The notes beneath the pieces were generated by a model. It made no database searches, was not told where the DNA came from, and was given only the letters and a program-made list of their open reading frames with translations. The position numbers and the translations under genes were made by a program. Source: Mesorhizobium sp. M1D.F.Ca.ET.043.01.1.1 (GTDB lineage: Bacteria > Pseudomonadota > Alphaproteobacteria > Rhizobiales > Rhizobiaceae). Taken from it: a DNA stretch of 64,000 bases. Shown here one piece after another: positions 1 through 7,804 of this stretch (position 1 is its first letter; each line of letters begins with the position of its first letter). The stretch covers positions 2,356,001 to 2,420,000 of the forward strand of contig NZ_CP034444.1 of NCBI RefSeq assembly GCF_003952385.1, in the 5' to 3' direction.

Positions 1-304
1 CGCGCACATCCGCATCCGAAACGACGCGCAGCTTGACCGAGGCGAAGGTGAGACCGGTCAGCATCGCCTTGGCCACCCAGGCCAGCTTCTGCCGCGGCGA
101 GGCGCTTTCGGTGCGCACATCGATGGCGCCGAGGACAATGGTGTTCTCAGGATCGGCGGCAGGCTTTCCCGGCCAGCTGAAGCCGATCACCGTCACGCGC
201 ACGCCGGCGCGCCGCAGCGCGTCGATGATCGCGGCGTTGGCAATCTCGTAGCCCGAAGCGAGGGCGCCATCGGGCACGATCGATGTGGCGAACAGCAGAT
301 GCAT
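1..304 (-). CDS. Glycosyltransferase family 4 (N-terminal part, cut by window edge)
   Basis: About 101 N-terminal codons are present and the rest lies left of the window. The ATG at 304 opens with a short beta strand (HLLFATSIVPDG) followed by a Gly-Tyr helix start (ASGYEIANAAIIDALRRAG). This is the nucleotide-free acceptor-side Rossmann start typical of GT4 (GT-B) enzymes. Such enzymes transfer sugars from nucleotide-sugar donors during polysaccharide assembly. It is transcribed away from the GT2 and ligase-like genes at 350-2759, so the three probably belong to one surface-polysaccharide locus. Family assignment rests on the N-terminus only; donor and acceptor are unknown. Confidence 0.6.
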   Translation of the reverse strand, partial: MHLLFATSIVPDGALASGYEIANAAIIDALRRAGVRVTVIGFSWPGKPAADPENTIVLGAIDVRTESASPRQKLAWVAKAMLTGLTFASVKLRVVSDADVR

Positions 305-472
305 TTCACCTATCCATTGGTGTAGCCGGTAGCAAAGTGCGGTGAAGCCTTGATTAAGTGGCACCGTCAAAGGCCAAAAGCCCCGGTTTTGCCGAACCTG
401 CCCGCGAAGGTGATTAACGAAACGTTATGGTCGGGCTGCTATCGAGGACCGGACCCACACGGCTGGAAACGG

Positions 473-1471
473 ATGGACGCTTTGGTATCGATCGCAGGGG
501 TATCGATCGCAGGGCGGTCTCCGGGGCTTGCGGCCGAGACCGTCGAGGCGGCCGTCACGCTGCCGACCTTCAAGCGGCCCGGGCTGCTCCTGGAAACGCT
601 GGCATCGCTCAAGGCCCAGAAAACCGCGCGGCGCTTCGCCGTCATCGTCATGGAAAACGAGGCCGAGGCGCGCGAGGGCGCCAAGGCGGCCCTCCCGCTG
701 TTCGAGCACGGCGAGATGCCGGGCCTGGTGATCATCGCGCATGAACGCGGCAATTGCAGCGCCTACAATGCCGGCTGGCAGACGGCGATGCTTGAGTTTC
801 CCAACTTCAAGCATCTGCTGGTGATCGACGACGACGAGATCGCCGAGCCCGACTGGCTGGAGCGCATGTGCAAGGCCGCCGAGACGCTTCGAGCCGACAT
901 CGTCGGCGGGCCGCAGGTGCCTGTCTTTGCCGATCCCTCGCATGCGAGATGGGCCGACCATCCCGTTTTCGCGCCGCCCTACCGTGAAACGAACCGCGTG
1001 CCGGCGCTCTATTCGTCCGGCAATCTGCTGGTCGGGCGCAACGTGCTTGCGGCCATGGGGCCGCCCTTCCTCGATCTGAGGTTCAACTTCATGGGCGGCG
1101 GCGATTCCGATTTCCTGAGCCGCGCCGCGCAGAAGGGTTTCGCGCTCGGCTGGTGCGCCGAGGCAAGGGTCAGGGAAACGGTTCCCGCACGCCGCGTCGA
1201 GGCCGACTGGATCCGCGCACGCAGCCTCCGCAACGGCGTCATCTCGACCCTGGTGGAAAAGAAGAAGCGCGCGGGCACGCCGTTTGCCGGCACCAAGGTT
1301 GTTCTGAAAAGCCTGGCGCTGCTTGCCGCCTCGCCGCTGCGCGGCGCCATAAGGCTGGCGCGCACGGGCTCGCTGGCGACAGGCCTCTATCCCGTCCATG
1401 TCGCGCTCGGCCGGGTGCTTGCCGAATTCGGATATGCCAATGAGCAGTACCGGCAGCCTGAGAAGAATTGA
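473..1471 (+). CDS. Glycosyltransferase family 2 protein
   Basis: A GT-A-fold glycosyltransferase, probably cytoplasmic and acting in exopolysaccharide synthesis. The donor region reads VTLPTFKRPGLLLETLASL. The metal-binding acidic motif is LVIDDDEIAEPDW, about 120 residues from the ATG at 473. A later acidic GGGDSDFLSRA segment fits the ED/DxD catalytic region. The open frame extends upstream to a TTG at 350, but that stretch has little family character, so I prefer ATG 473. The first codons include a short tandem duplication (VSIAG twice). The end overlaps the start of the ligase-like gene by 32 bases, implying translational coupling. Confidence 0.75.
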   Translation: MDALVSIAGVSIAGRSPGLAAETVEAAVTLPTFKRPGLLLETLASLKAQKTARRFAVIVMENEAEAREGAKAALPLFEHGEMPGLVIIAHERGNCSAYNAGWQTAMLEFPNFKHLLVIDDDEIAEPDWLERMCKAAETLRADIVGGPQVPVFADPSHARWADHPVFAPPYRETNRVPALYSSGNLLVGRNVLAAMGPPFLDLRFNFMGGGDSDFLSRAAQKGFALGWCAEARVRETVPARRVEADWIRARSLRNGVISTLVEKKKRAGTPFAGTKVVLKSLALLAASPLRGAIRLARTGSLATGLYPVHVALGRVLAEFGYANEQYRQPEKN

Positions 1472-2759
1472 GCGCGCGCCGCTCAGCGCCGCTTTCACGC
1501 GCGAGGGCGTCGCGACCGCGATCGCTGCGCTGCTCTTTGCCACCATCATCGTCTCCTTCCGGCCCTTCCAGCCTGCCGGCGCGGAGCTCACCGGCGACGG
1601 CGGCGACATCGTCAACCAACTCGGCTTCGGCTCGCTCGGCGCGGTCTCGATCTTCTCGCTGCTCGCCTTCGCCGAGCCGCGCGTGGCGCGCTCGCTCATC
1701 AGCCCGTCCTGGGCGCTGATGCTGGGCTTTTTCTTCCTGTCGGTGATCCTGGCGACCGATCCGCCGTCGGCGATTCGTGCCGCCTCCTTCACGATGATCG
1801 GCATCATCACCATGGCGACGATCCTGGTGCTGCCGCGCGATGCCGACTCCTTCGCGAGGGTCATCATCTTTACCGCCGTCGTGGTGATGGGCCTCTCCTA
1901 TGTCGGGCTCATCGTCTTTCCGCACGAGGCTCTCCACACCGCCGACTCACAGGAGCCGGAGCATGCCGGCCTGTGGCGCGGCGCCTTCACCCACAAGAAC
2001 ATCGCGGGGCCGGTGATGGCCTGCTTCAGCTTCGCCGGGCTCTATCTCTGGCGGCGCGGGCAACGCTGGTGGGGTATCGGCATCTTCTCGGCGGCGATGA
2101 TCTTCGTGCTGCACGCCGGCTCGAAGACGACCGTCGGACTGGTGCCGTTCTCCATCCTGATAGTGGTGCTGCCCAGCCTCATCGGCATGCGGATCGGCAC
2201 GCCGGTCCTGTTTCTGTCCGCGATCATCGCGACGGCGGTCGGTACGCTGGGCATCGTCTTCATCCCGCCGGTGAAGCAACTGGCGGCGACCTATTTCCCC
2301 GATCTCACCTATACCGGCCGCACGACGCTCTGGGAGTTCGCCGGCGAAATGCTGGCGAAGCGGCCCTGGACCGGATACGGCTATGAAAGCTTCTGGGGAA
2401 CGCCGCTGCTGCTCAACCAGGACCAGCCTTTCGACCGGCCCTGGGACATCCGCACCATCGTGCACGGCCATGACGGCTATCTCGACATCGCGGTATTGAT
2501 GGGCATCCCCGCCCTCTGCATCGCGGCCTATACTTTTCTCATCGCTCCCTTGCGCGACTATATGCGCATCCCGCAGCGCAAGGAGAATATCTATCTCGGC
2601 GACTTCTTCATGATGGTGGTGCTGTTCGCGGCGCTGAACGGATTTCTCGAAAGCTTCTTCTTCCGCCGCGCCGACCCCGTCTGGCTGCTCTTCGTGCTCA
2701 GCCTGCTTGGCCTGCGGCAAGTGTCGCTGCGACCTCTCCCGGTTCGCCGCCCCAACTGA
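1440..2759 (+). CDS. O-antigen ligase / polysaccharide polymerase-like membrane protein
   Basis: A 439-residue polytopic membrane protein with about ten hydrophobic segments. It has the Wzy_C/ExoQ-type layout: a large periplasmic loop holding TGRTTLWEFAGEMLAKRPWTGYGYESFW, followed by an H-G-H-DGYLD segment. The family polymerises or ligates lipid-linked polysaccharide repeat units at the periplasmic face. The start at ATG 1440 lies inside the end of the GT2 gene, typical of a coupled operon. Rhizobial ExoQ proteins are the nearest functional analogy, but polymerase and ligase cannot be told apart from sequence alone. Confidence 0.75.
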   Translation: MSSTGSLRRIERAPLSAAFTREGVATAIAALLFATIIVSFRPFQPAGAELTGDGGDIVNQLGFGSLGAVSIFSLLAFAEPRVARSLISPSWALMLGFFFLSVILATDPPSAIRAASFTMIGIITMATILVLPRDADSFARVIIFTAVVVMGLSYVGLIVFPHEALHTADSQEPEHAGLWRGAFTHKNIAGPVMACFSFAGLYLWRRGQRWWGIGIFSAAMIFVLHAGSKTTVGLVPFSILIVVLPSLIGMRIGTPVLFLSAIIATAVGTLGIVFIPPVKQLAATYFPDLTYTGRTTLWEFAGEMLAKRPWTGYGYESFWGTPLLLNQDQPFDRPWDIRTIVHGHDGYLDIAVLMGIPALCIAAYTFLIAPLRDYMRIPQRKENIYLGDFFMMVVLFAALNGFLESFFFRRADPVWLLFVLSLLGLRQVSLRPLPVRRPN

Positions 2760-2840
2760 CCTGGCGGATCGATCTCCTGGAGACTGGACTTTTCCGTAGC
2801 CGCGCGAGCGGCTAAGAGAGCCGTCTTTACGGAGGTTTCG

Positions 2841-3656
2841 ATGACCATCAGGCTCGTTCTGGCCGGTTGCGGCAATATGGGTTACGCCATGCTTTCCGGC
2901 TGGCTGAAATCCGGCAAACTCGAGCCGTCGGTGGTGTTCGTGGTCGAGCCCAATGCCGAGTTGCGCAAGCGCGCAGAAGCACTGGGCTGCGGCGCCGCGG
3001 CCGACGCATCCGCCATTCCGGCCGATGCCGTGCCCAATCTCGTGGTCATCGCCGTGAAGCCGCAGGTCATCCGCGATGTGACGGCAAGCTACAAGCGCTT
3101 CGGCGACGGCAGGACCACCTTCGTCAGCATCGCGGCGGGCACGCCGGTCGCCACCTTCGAGGAGATCCTCGGCGAGCTCGCCCCGATTGTCCGCTGCATG
3201 CCGAACACCCCGGCGGCGATCGGCAAGGGCATGATGGTGGTGTTTTCCAACCCGCTCGTCCTGGACGACGTCAGGCGTTTCGTCGCCGAGCTGCTGTCAG
3301 CGAGCGGTGTCGTGACGACGATCGACGACGAGAGCCTGATGGACGCGGTGACCGCCGTCTCCGGTTCCGGCCCGGCTTATATCTTCCATTTCATCGAAGC
3401 GCTGACGGTTGCCGCCGAGAAAGCCGGCCTGCCAGCCGAGACAGCCAAGCTGCTTGCCATGCAGACCGTCTATGGCGCCGCCTCGCTCGCCGCCGAAAGC
3501 GACGAGGAGCCGGGCGTGCTCCGCCAGCAGGTGACAAGCCCCAACGGCACGACCGCAGCAGCCCTTGCCGTGCTGATGGGCGAGGACCGGCTGACGAAGC
3601 TTTTGACCGACGCGGTGGAAGCGGCGCGTCTCAGGTCGATAGAGCTGGGGAAGTAG
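2841..3656 (+). CDS. proC: Pyrroline-5-carboxylate reductase
   Basis: A 271-residue enzyme that reduces 1-pyrroline-5-carboxylate to L-proline with NAD(P)H, the last step of proline synthesis in the cytoplasm. The N-terminal Rossmann motif is LAGCGNMGYAMLSGW. The conserved block VRCMPNTPAAIGKGM and the C-terminal P5CR signature (ALTVAAEKAGLP, then QQVTSPNGTTAAAL) are all intact, and length is normal. An AGG-type ribosome site (acggaggtttcg) lies just before ATG 2841. It stands alone, with vapC convergent downstream. Confidence 0.95.
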   Translation: MTIRLVLAGCGNMGYAMLSGWLKSGKLEPSVVFVVEPNAELRKRAEALGCGAAADASAIPADAVPNLVVIAVKPQVIRDVTASYKRFGDGRTTFVSIAAGTPVATFEEILGELAPIVRCMPNTPAAIGKGMMVVFSNPLVLDDVRRFVAELLSASGVVTTIDDESLMDAVTAVSGSGPAYIFHFIEALTVAAEKAGLPAETAKLLAMQTVYGAASLAAESDEEPGVLRQQVTSPNGTTAAALAVLMGEDRLTKLLTDAVEAARLRSIELGK

Positions 3657-3669
3657 ATATCTGTGCCGA

Positions 3670-4062
3670 TCACGCGAGATCGGTGTGCGAAAAATCATTG
3701 CCCTTGTAGAGCAAAGACACTCCGCGACTTTTCGCCGATGCATATGACAGGCAGTCGGCAAGGTTGAGTTGAGCCCTATGACCGCGACCCTTGCCATAGT
3801 CTGCAAAGGCCTGGATCGCGAGTTTCGCATCGCCGCTTTCAATTGGAACGACTTCGATTTCGGCCTGGCGAAGAAAGGCCTCTATCGCTGTTTCCGCAAT
3901 GCGCGGCTCCACCGCAAGCAGCGTAGAAAGCCGCATAGCTGCTTCGAGCACGACTAGCGGGGACGTTATTCTCCTCGCCGCCTGTCCTATCTTGCCGCTC
4001 CAGTCAGCGGCGTCTTCTTCGTCCGCCAAGATGGCGACCACCACAGAGGTGTCGACGAACAT
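3670..4062 (-). CDS. vapC: PIN-domain toxin, VapC family
   Basis: A 130-residue PIN-domain protein, by family a Mg-dependent ribonuclease acting as the toxin of a type II module. Acidic residues expected at the active site are visible: MFVDTSVVVAIL (first Asp), a central Glu in VLEAAMRLS, and the C-terminal NLADCLSYASA followed by LLYKGNDFSHTD. The ATG at 4062 shares one base with the stop of the antitoxin (TAATG), so the pair is translationally coupled. An upstream in-frame GTG at 4077 would lie inside the antitoxin and is less likely. The RNA target is unknown. Confidence 0.85.
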   Translation of the reverse strand: MFVDTSVVVAILADEEDAADWSGKIGQAARRITSPLVVLEAAMRLSTLLAVEPRIAETAIEAFLRQAEIEVVPIESGDAKLAIQAFADYGKGRGHRAQLNLADCLSYASAKSRGVSLLYKGNDFSHTDLA

Positions 4063-4304
4063 TAAGAATGGCCCCACATCTCGTCGATTTCGTCCTTGCT
4101 CAAGGCCCTACCACCGGCACCTGCCTTGGATTTGAGCTCTTGTGCTATGGCCGCCAAGCGCTCAGCGAGCGGGATTTGTTCGCGTTCCCGTTGCAATTCC
4201 GACTCGAGTGCTTCGATGACCGCTTCGGTCATTGAGATTTTGCGCTTTTCGGCGAGTTGACGGGCGAGTTCCCTCGCCCGGGGATCCCTGATTTGGAGAT
4301 TCAT
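4062..4304 (-). CDS. vapB: Antitoxin, VapB/PSK-operon transcription-factor type
   Basis: An 80-residue antitoxin. The N-terminus (MNLQIRDPRARELARQLA, then ISMTEAVIEALE) matches the ribbon-helix-helix/AbrB-like DNA-binding end of the PSK-type VapB family. The C-terminal half (LSKDEIDEMWGHS) would wrap around the toxin. I chose ATG 4304 over upstream codons because family members begin right at this segment and a GAGGGTCG ribosome site lies 8-12 bases upstream. Autoregulation is expected, and an inverted repeat lies upstream at 4331-4358. Confidence 0.8.
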   Translation of the reverse strand: MNLQIRDPRARELARQLAEKRKISMTEAVIEALESELQREREQIPLAERLAAIAQELKSKAGAGGRALSKDEIDEMWGHS

Positions 4305-4330
4305 CTGAACGACCCTCGCGCCTCTTGTCA

Positions 4331-4358
4331 CTACAATATAGTAGGCTTGTCATGACAA
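4331..4358 (-). promoter_or_regulatory. Candidate vapBC operator/promoter
   Basis: Two inverted repeats lie just upstream of vapB. One is CTACAATATAGTAG (4331-4344, imperfect in the centre). The other is the perfect 12-bp palindrome TTGTCATGACAA (4347-4358). The first includes a TATATT-like -10 on the minus strand. VapB-type proteins bind such palindromes to repress their own operon. Binding itself is inferred. Confidence 0.45.
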
Positions 4359-4395
4359 AGCCAGTGCCGTTACGGGAACAGGAGGTCCTGAGCGG

Positions 4396-5709
4396 TCAGG
4401 CGCCGTACAACATCTCATCCTGCAAGCGACGCAAAGCAAATAGTCTCGTCGTCTTGTCAGGTTCAGCGTTGTCGCTTGTCAGCAGCTCGCCCTTCCTGAC
4501 CGGCTTCAGCACCTTGCCGCCTTCGAGCAACCCGACCGGCACGGCGCGGCCGGCGCGCGCCTCGGCGACGGTCATGGTCCAGGAGCGATAGCAGGTCTCG
4601 CCGATGGCGTCGAAGGTCTCGCCGGCGGCAAGATCACGCTTGGCCACCGCGCAGACCTCGGCCACCGGCTTCGGCAGCGGCACCATGTCGGGCCTGCCGT
4701 ACAGCATGATGCGGGCCGCGGTCAGCGGCACCTCCAGCGAGGTCAAATGGTATGGCCTGAAGAAGCTGTAGTAGGGGCCGTGGCCGATATGGAGGTCGTC
4801 CATTCGCTCGACGACGCGCGGATGCGTCGCCTCGACGATGACGAAGACGCCGGGCGCCACGCCCTTGCCGATCGTGTAGTCGACGACACCCTTCTTCGAC
4901 AGGATGCCGCCATCCTCGCGCGGGATGAGCACCTTGGCCAGCTGGTCGCGATCGGCCTTGGGGCCATGCATGCCCGCGACATCGGGCACAAGGCCGGTGG
5001 CGTTGGCGATGGCGCACATCTCGACCATGGTCTTGGAACCGTCGACGAACTCGACCAGCATGCGCGGGTTCATGTTGCGACGCAGCGCTTCCTCGCGATA
5101 GTCGTCGGGAACGGCATCGTGGTTGAGCGGGTTGTTCTTGCCCTTGCCGGCCGAGACGATGGTGTAGCCGAGCGCCGAGGCGAACTCGATCAGCTCCATG
5201 CAGCTCGACGGCTCGTCGCCGGCGCCGACCGAATAGACGACGCCGAGCCGATCCGCCTGCTGCTTGAGATAGCAGCCGATGGTGACGTCGGCCTCGACAT
5301 TCATCATCACCAGATGCTTGCCATGCTCCATGGCCATCAGGTCGAAATCGGCGGCGACGCCGGGTTTGCCCGTGGCATCGATGACGACGTCGATCAGCGG
5401 GTTGGTGACCAGCATCTCGTTCGAAGTGATGGCGATCCTGCCGCTTTCGATCGCCTGGCTGACCCTGGAGGCCGTCTCGGCTTCCGCAGCCATCGCATCG
5501 TCGCCATAAGCGATGCGGATCGCGTCGCGAGCCGTGTGCGGACGGCGTGTGGAGATGGCCGCGACCGAAATGCCCGGCATCAGCATGCCCTGGGTCACCA
5601 GGTCGGTGCCCATCTCGCCGGAGCCGATGACGCCGATGCGCACGGGGCGGCCCTCGGCGGCGCGCCGGGCGAGATCGCGGGCAAGCCCGGTCAGGGCGAC
5701 ATTTGTCAT
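4396..5709 (-). CDS. NAD(P)-dependent oxidoreductase with C-terminal SAF domain (homoserine-dehydrogenase-like)
   Basis: A 437-residue protein. The N-terminal Rossmann fold is VRIGVIGSGEMGTDLVTQ (residues 23-40). A dehydrogenase-like substrate domain contains VVIDATGKPGVAADFDLMAM and an AGKGKNNP motif. The C-terminal SAF-type region (about residues 350-437) reads AVAKRDLAAGETFDAIG and ends GGKVLKPVRKGELLT. Such proteins occur in carbohydrate and amino-acid catabolic loci and are often mis-named FlgA because of the SAF domain. The substrate is not evident. It is monocistronic here, with a mosaic palindromic repeat immediately upstream. Confidence 0.7.
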   Translation of the reverse strand: MTNVALTGLARDLARRAAEGRPVRIGVIGSGEMGTDLVTQGMLMPGISVAAISTRRPHTARDAIRIAYGDDAMAAEAETASRVSQAIESGRIAITSNEMLVTNPLIDVVIDATGKPGVAADFDLMAMEHGKHLVMMNVEADVTIGCYLKQQADRLGVVYSVGAGDEPSSCMELIEFASALGYTIVSAGKGKNNPLNHDAVPDDYREEALRRNMNPRMLVEFVDGSKTMVEMCAIANATGLVPDVAGMHGPKADRDQLAKVLIPREDGGILSKKGVVDYTIGKGVAPGVFVIVEATHPRVVERMDDLHIGHGPYYSFFRPYHLTSLEVPLTAARIMLYGRPDMVPLPKPVAEVCAVAKRDLAAGETFDAIGETCYRSWTMTVAEARAGRAVPVGLLEGGKVLKPVRKGELLTSDNAEPDKTTRLFALRRLQDEMLYGA

Positions 5710-5735
5710 ACAAGAACGTCCATGCTGTGCCTTAA

Positions 5736-5833
5736 AGCGCGTCGCGACGAAGCGGATTCAGGCGACGCGGTTCTTTTTTGGATGCATGTCGTTCCCCCAA
5801 AACCGCTGCGCACCTTCTTGAGCGACATGCATC
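5736..5833. repeat. Mosaic palindromic element, family B
   Basis: Two nested hairpins. The first has arms GCGTCGC (5739-5745) and GCGACGC (5762-5768). The second has arms GATGCATGTCG (5781-5791) and CGACATGCATC (5823-5833) around an ACCGCTGCGCACCTTCTTG-type loop. Related copies occur at 39985-40062 and about 40690-40793. It resembles the mosaic palindromic intergenic elements known from rhizobia. Confidence 0.75.
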
Positions 5834-6316
5834 AGCACGCAATACAGGGAACGCTTCCTGTTTGCCAACAAAACCGGCCAGGCGGATGGCAATTTCCAGC
5901 GCACGCCTTGCAGAACCGGAGCAGATTTTTCGCAGCAACCGGCAACCTGCACGTGTTCGCAGCGCGACCATGTCCGGGCGAGGACGGATGCCGCGGTTCA
6001 CGCCGGGTTTCCGCCGAGGGCGGGCGCGACGCCTTGGGCGATTCCACTATGCGGACTTGCTGTTTATTAAGGAAAGCAGTGATCGCGGGCGATTTCCACT
6101 GAATCGCGCCCTCTGGCCGGGTATCGTTTCTGTGCCATTTTTGCTACATCCCGCAGGACTAATGGCTGGAATCCCCGCTTTTAGACGCCTCTAAATCATT
6201 AGGGGCTCACATCCTCGAAAAATCTGATAGATACTGTTCGCAAGCTCCGGTGGCAGGCTTGGGCAAATAAGCGCCGACAAGAACAAAAAAGGCGCGGGGA
6301 TAGTCACGGGGTAGAA
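5834..6316. other. Non-coding interval upstream of the type I secretion operon
   Basis: No convincing gene in about 480 bases. The last 170 bases before the TolC-like gene are relatively AT-rich (for example the stretch around 6195-6230) and presumably hold the promoter of the secretion operon. No clear -35/-10 pair could be fixed by eye. Confidence 0.4.
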
Positions 6317-7774
6317 ATGACCAGGACGGGTAAAGTGACCGTCGGCTGGCGCCTTGCGCTTGCCATGACGGTGTCGATGCTGGCTTGCGGAAGCGCCGGC
6401 GCACTCACACTCAAGGAAGCCGTAGCGGTCGCGGTGGAGTCCAATCCTGAGATTGGGCAGGCGATCGAAAACCGCGAAGCCATCGAATTCGAGCTGCGCC
6501 AGGCGAAAGGCCTCTATCTTCCCAGCGTCGATCTCGAAGCGTCGACCGGCGTGCGCCGTCTGGACAATGAATCCCGGCGCGCGCTCGATGAGGATCACGA
6601 CGCTCTCTATCCGAACGAGGCGGACCTCACCGTCACGCAGACGCTTTATGACAGCGGCGCAAGACGGGCCGAATTGAACCGCCAGGCTTCGCGCGTCGAC
6701 GGCGCTTCCTTCAGGGTGCTGGAACGGTCCGAATTCATCGGCCTCGCCGTCGTCCAGGACTATCTCGAATACATGCTGCAGGCGTCGATCGTCGCCGAAG
6801 CGAAAAAGAACCTCGCCTTCCACCAGTCCATACTCGGCGACATCAAGCAGGGCATCGCGGGCGGCGCGCTCAACGATGCCGACCGGCAGCAGGCCGAGGA
6901 GCGGCTTTATGCCGCCAAGGCGCGGATGCAGGAGGCGACGGAAGAGCTGGAGGCGGCCAAGATCCGCTTCTTCAAGAACGTCGGCAAGCCGCTAACCAGT
7001 CCGTCACGGCCGGCCGATGTGGCCGGCGCGCTGCCGCGCTCGCTCGACGACGCGATCGGGCTTGCCAGGCAGAACAATCCGCGCGTCCATATGGCCAACA
7101 GCGACATCGACGCGGCGGCTTCGCTGGTCGACGCCGCGCGGGCGAAATTCGGCCCAACGATCACCGCCGAGGGCGTCGCCCGGGGCGGATATGACATCGA
7201 CGGCGACGACGGCGACACCAGCGACCTGCAGGCTCGGGTCGTGCTGCGCTGGAACCTCTATCGCGGCGGCATCGACAAGGCCAACGAGCAGGAGCAGATC
7301 CGCCGCAGCAGCGAGCAGCGCCTTGCGCTGCACCAGGTGCTGCGCGAGATCGAGGAAGCCGTCCGCACATCCTGGGACCGTCGCTTCCGCCAGGCCGAAC
7401 TGGCGCAGACGCTGCGGCTGCAGGCAGCCACCAACGAAAAGCTGGTCGCGTCCTACCGCGAGCAGTTCAAGGTCGGGCAGCGCTCGCTGCTCGACGTGCT
7501 CGACGCGCAGAACACGCGCTTCAACACCGCGACGCTGGCCGACACCTCGTCCTATGCGTCGCTGTTTGCCGAATACCGGCTGCTGGCCGCGACCGGGGAG
7601 TTGCTGAAGACGCTGAACATCCAGCCGGCCAAACAAGCCGCGGCCTATGCGCGCACGGAATTCGGCGTGCCGGCAACGGCCGATACCGAAACCTATGCGC
7701 GCACGCCGTCGGAGCAGAAGAACGATCTGCCGTTCGACATCCTCGCGCCGGTCAGGAAAAAGCAGCCGATGTAA
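6317..7774 (+). CDS. TolC-family outer-membrane channel of a type I secretion system
   Basis: A 485-residue TolC-like protein. A signal peptide (about residues 1-29, ending ACGSAGA) is followed by two repeats of the outer-membrane efflux family: LTLKEAVAVAVESNPEI near the start and LDDAIGLARQNNPRVHMANSD in the middle. Long helical stretches rich in Gln, Glu and Ala follow. By family it forms the trimeric exit duct for an ABC/HlyD exporter. It is the first gene of the run with the ABC and HlyD genes and lies upstream of the giant RTX adhesin, its likely substrate. It corresponds to LapE in the Pseudomonas Lap system. Confidence 0.9.
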   Translation: MTRTGKVTVGWRLALAMTVSMLACGSAGALTLKEAVAVAVESNPEIGQAIENREAIEFELRQAKGLYLPSVDLEASTGVRRLDNESRRALDEDHDALYPNEADLTVTQTLYDSGARRAELNRQASRVDGASFRVLERSEFIGLAVVQDYLEYMLQASIVAEAKKNLAFHQSILGDIKQGIAGGALNDADRQQAEERLYAAKARMQEATEELEAAKIRFFKNVGKPLTSPSRPADVAGALPRSLDDAIGLARQNNPRVHMANSDIDAAASLVDAARAKFGPTITAEGVARGGYDIDGDDGDTSDLQARVVLRWNLYRGGIDKANEQEQIRRSSEQRLALHQVLREIEEAVRTSWDRRFRQAELAQTLRLQAATNEKLVASYREQFKVGQRSLLDVLDAQNTRFNTATLADTSSYASLFAEYRLLAATGELLKTLNIQPAKQAAAYARTEFGVPATADTETYARTPSEQKNDLPFDILAPVRKKQPM

Positions 7775-7804
7775 GCATCGATCTCTGGTCCTTCGGGGCG
7801 GATC

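Noticed and set aside
425..1867. Long minus-strand frame over the GT2/ligase genes
   Set aside because: No family motifs; the opposite strand has coherent glycosyltransferase and membrane-protein sequence.
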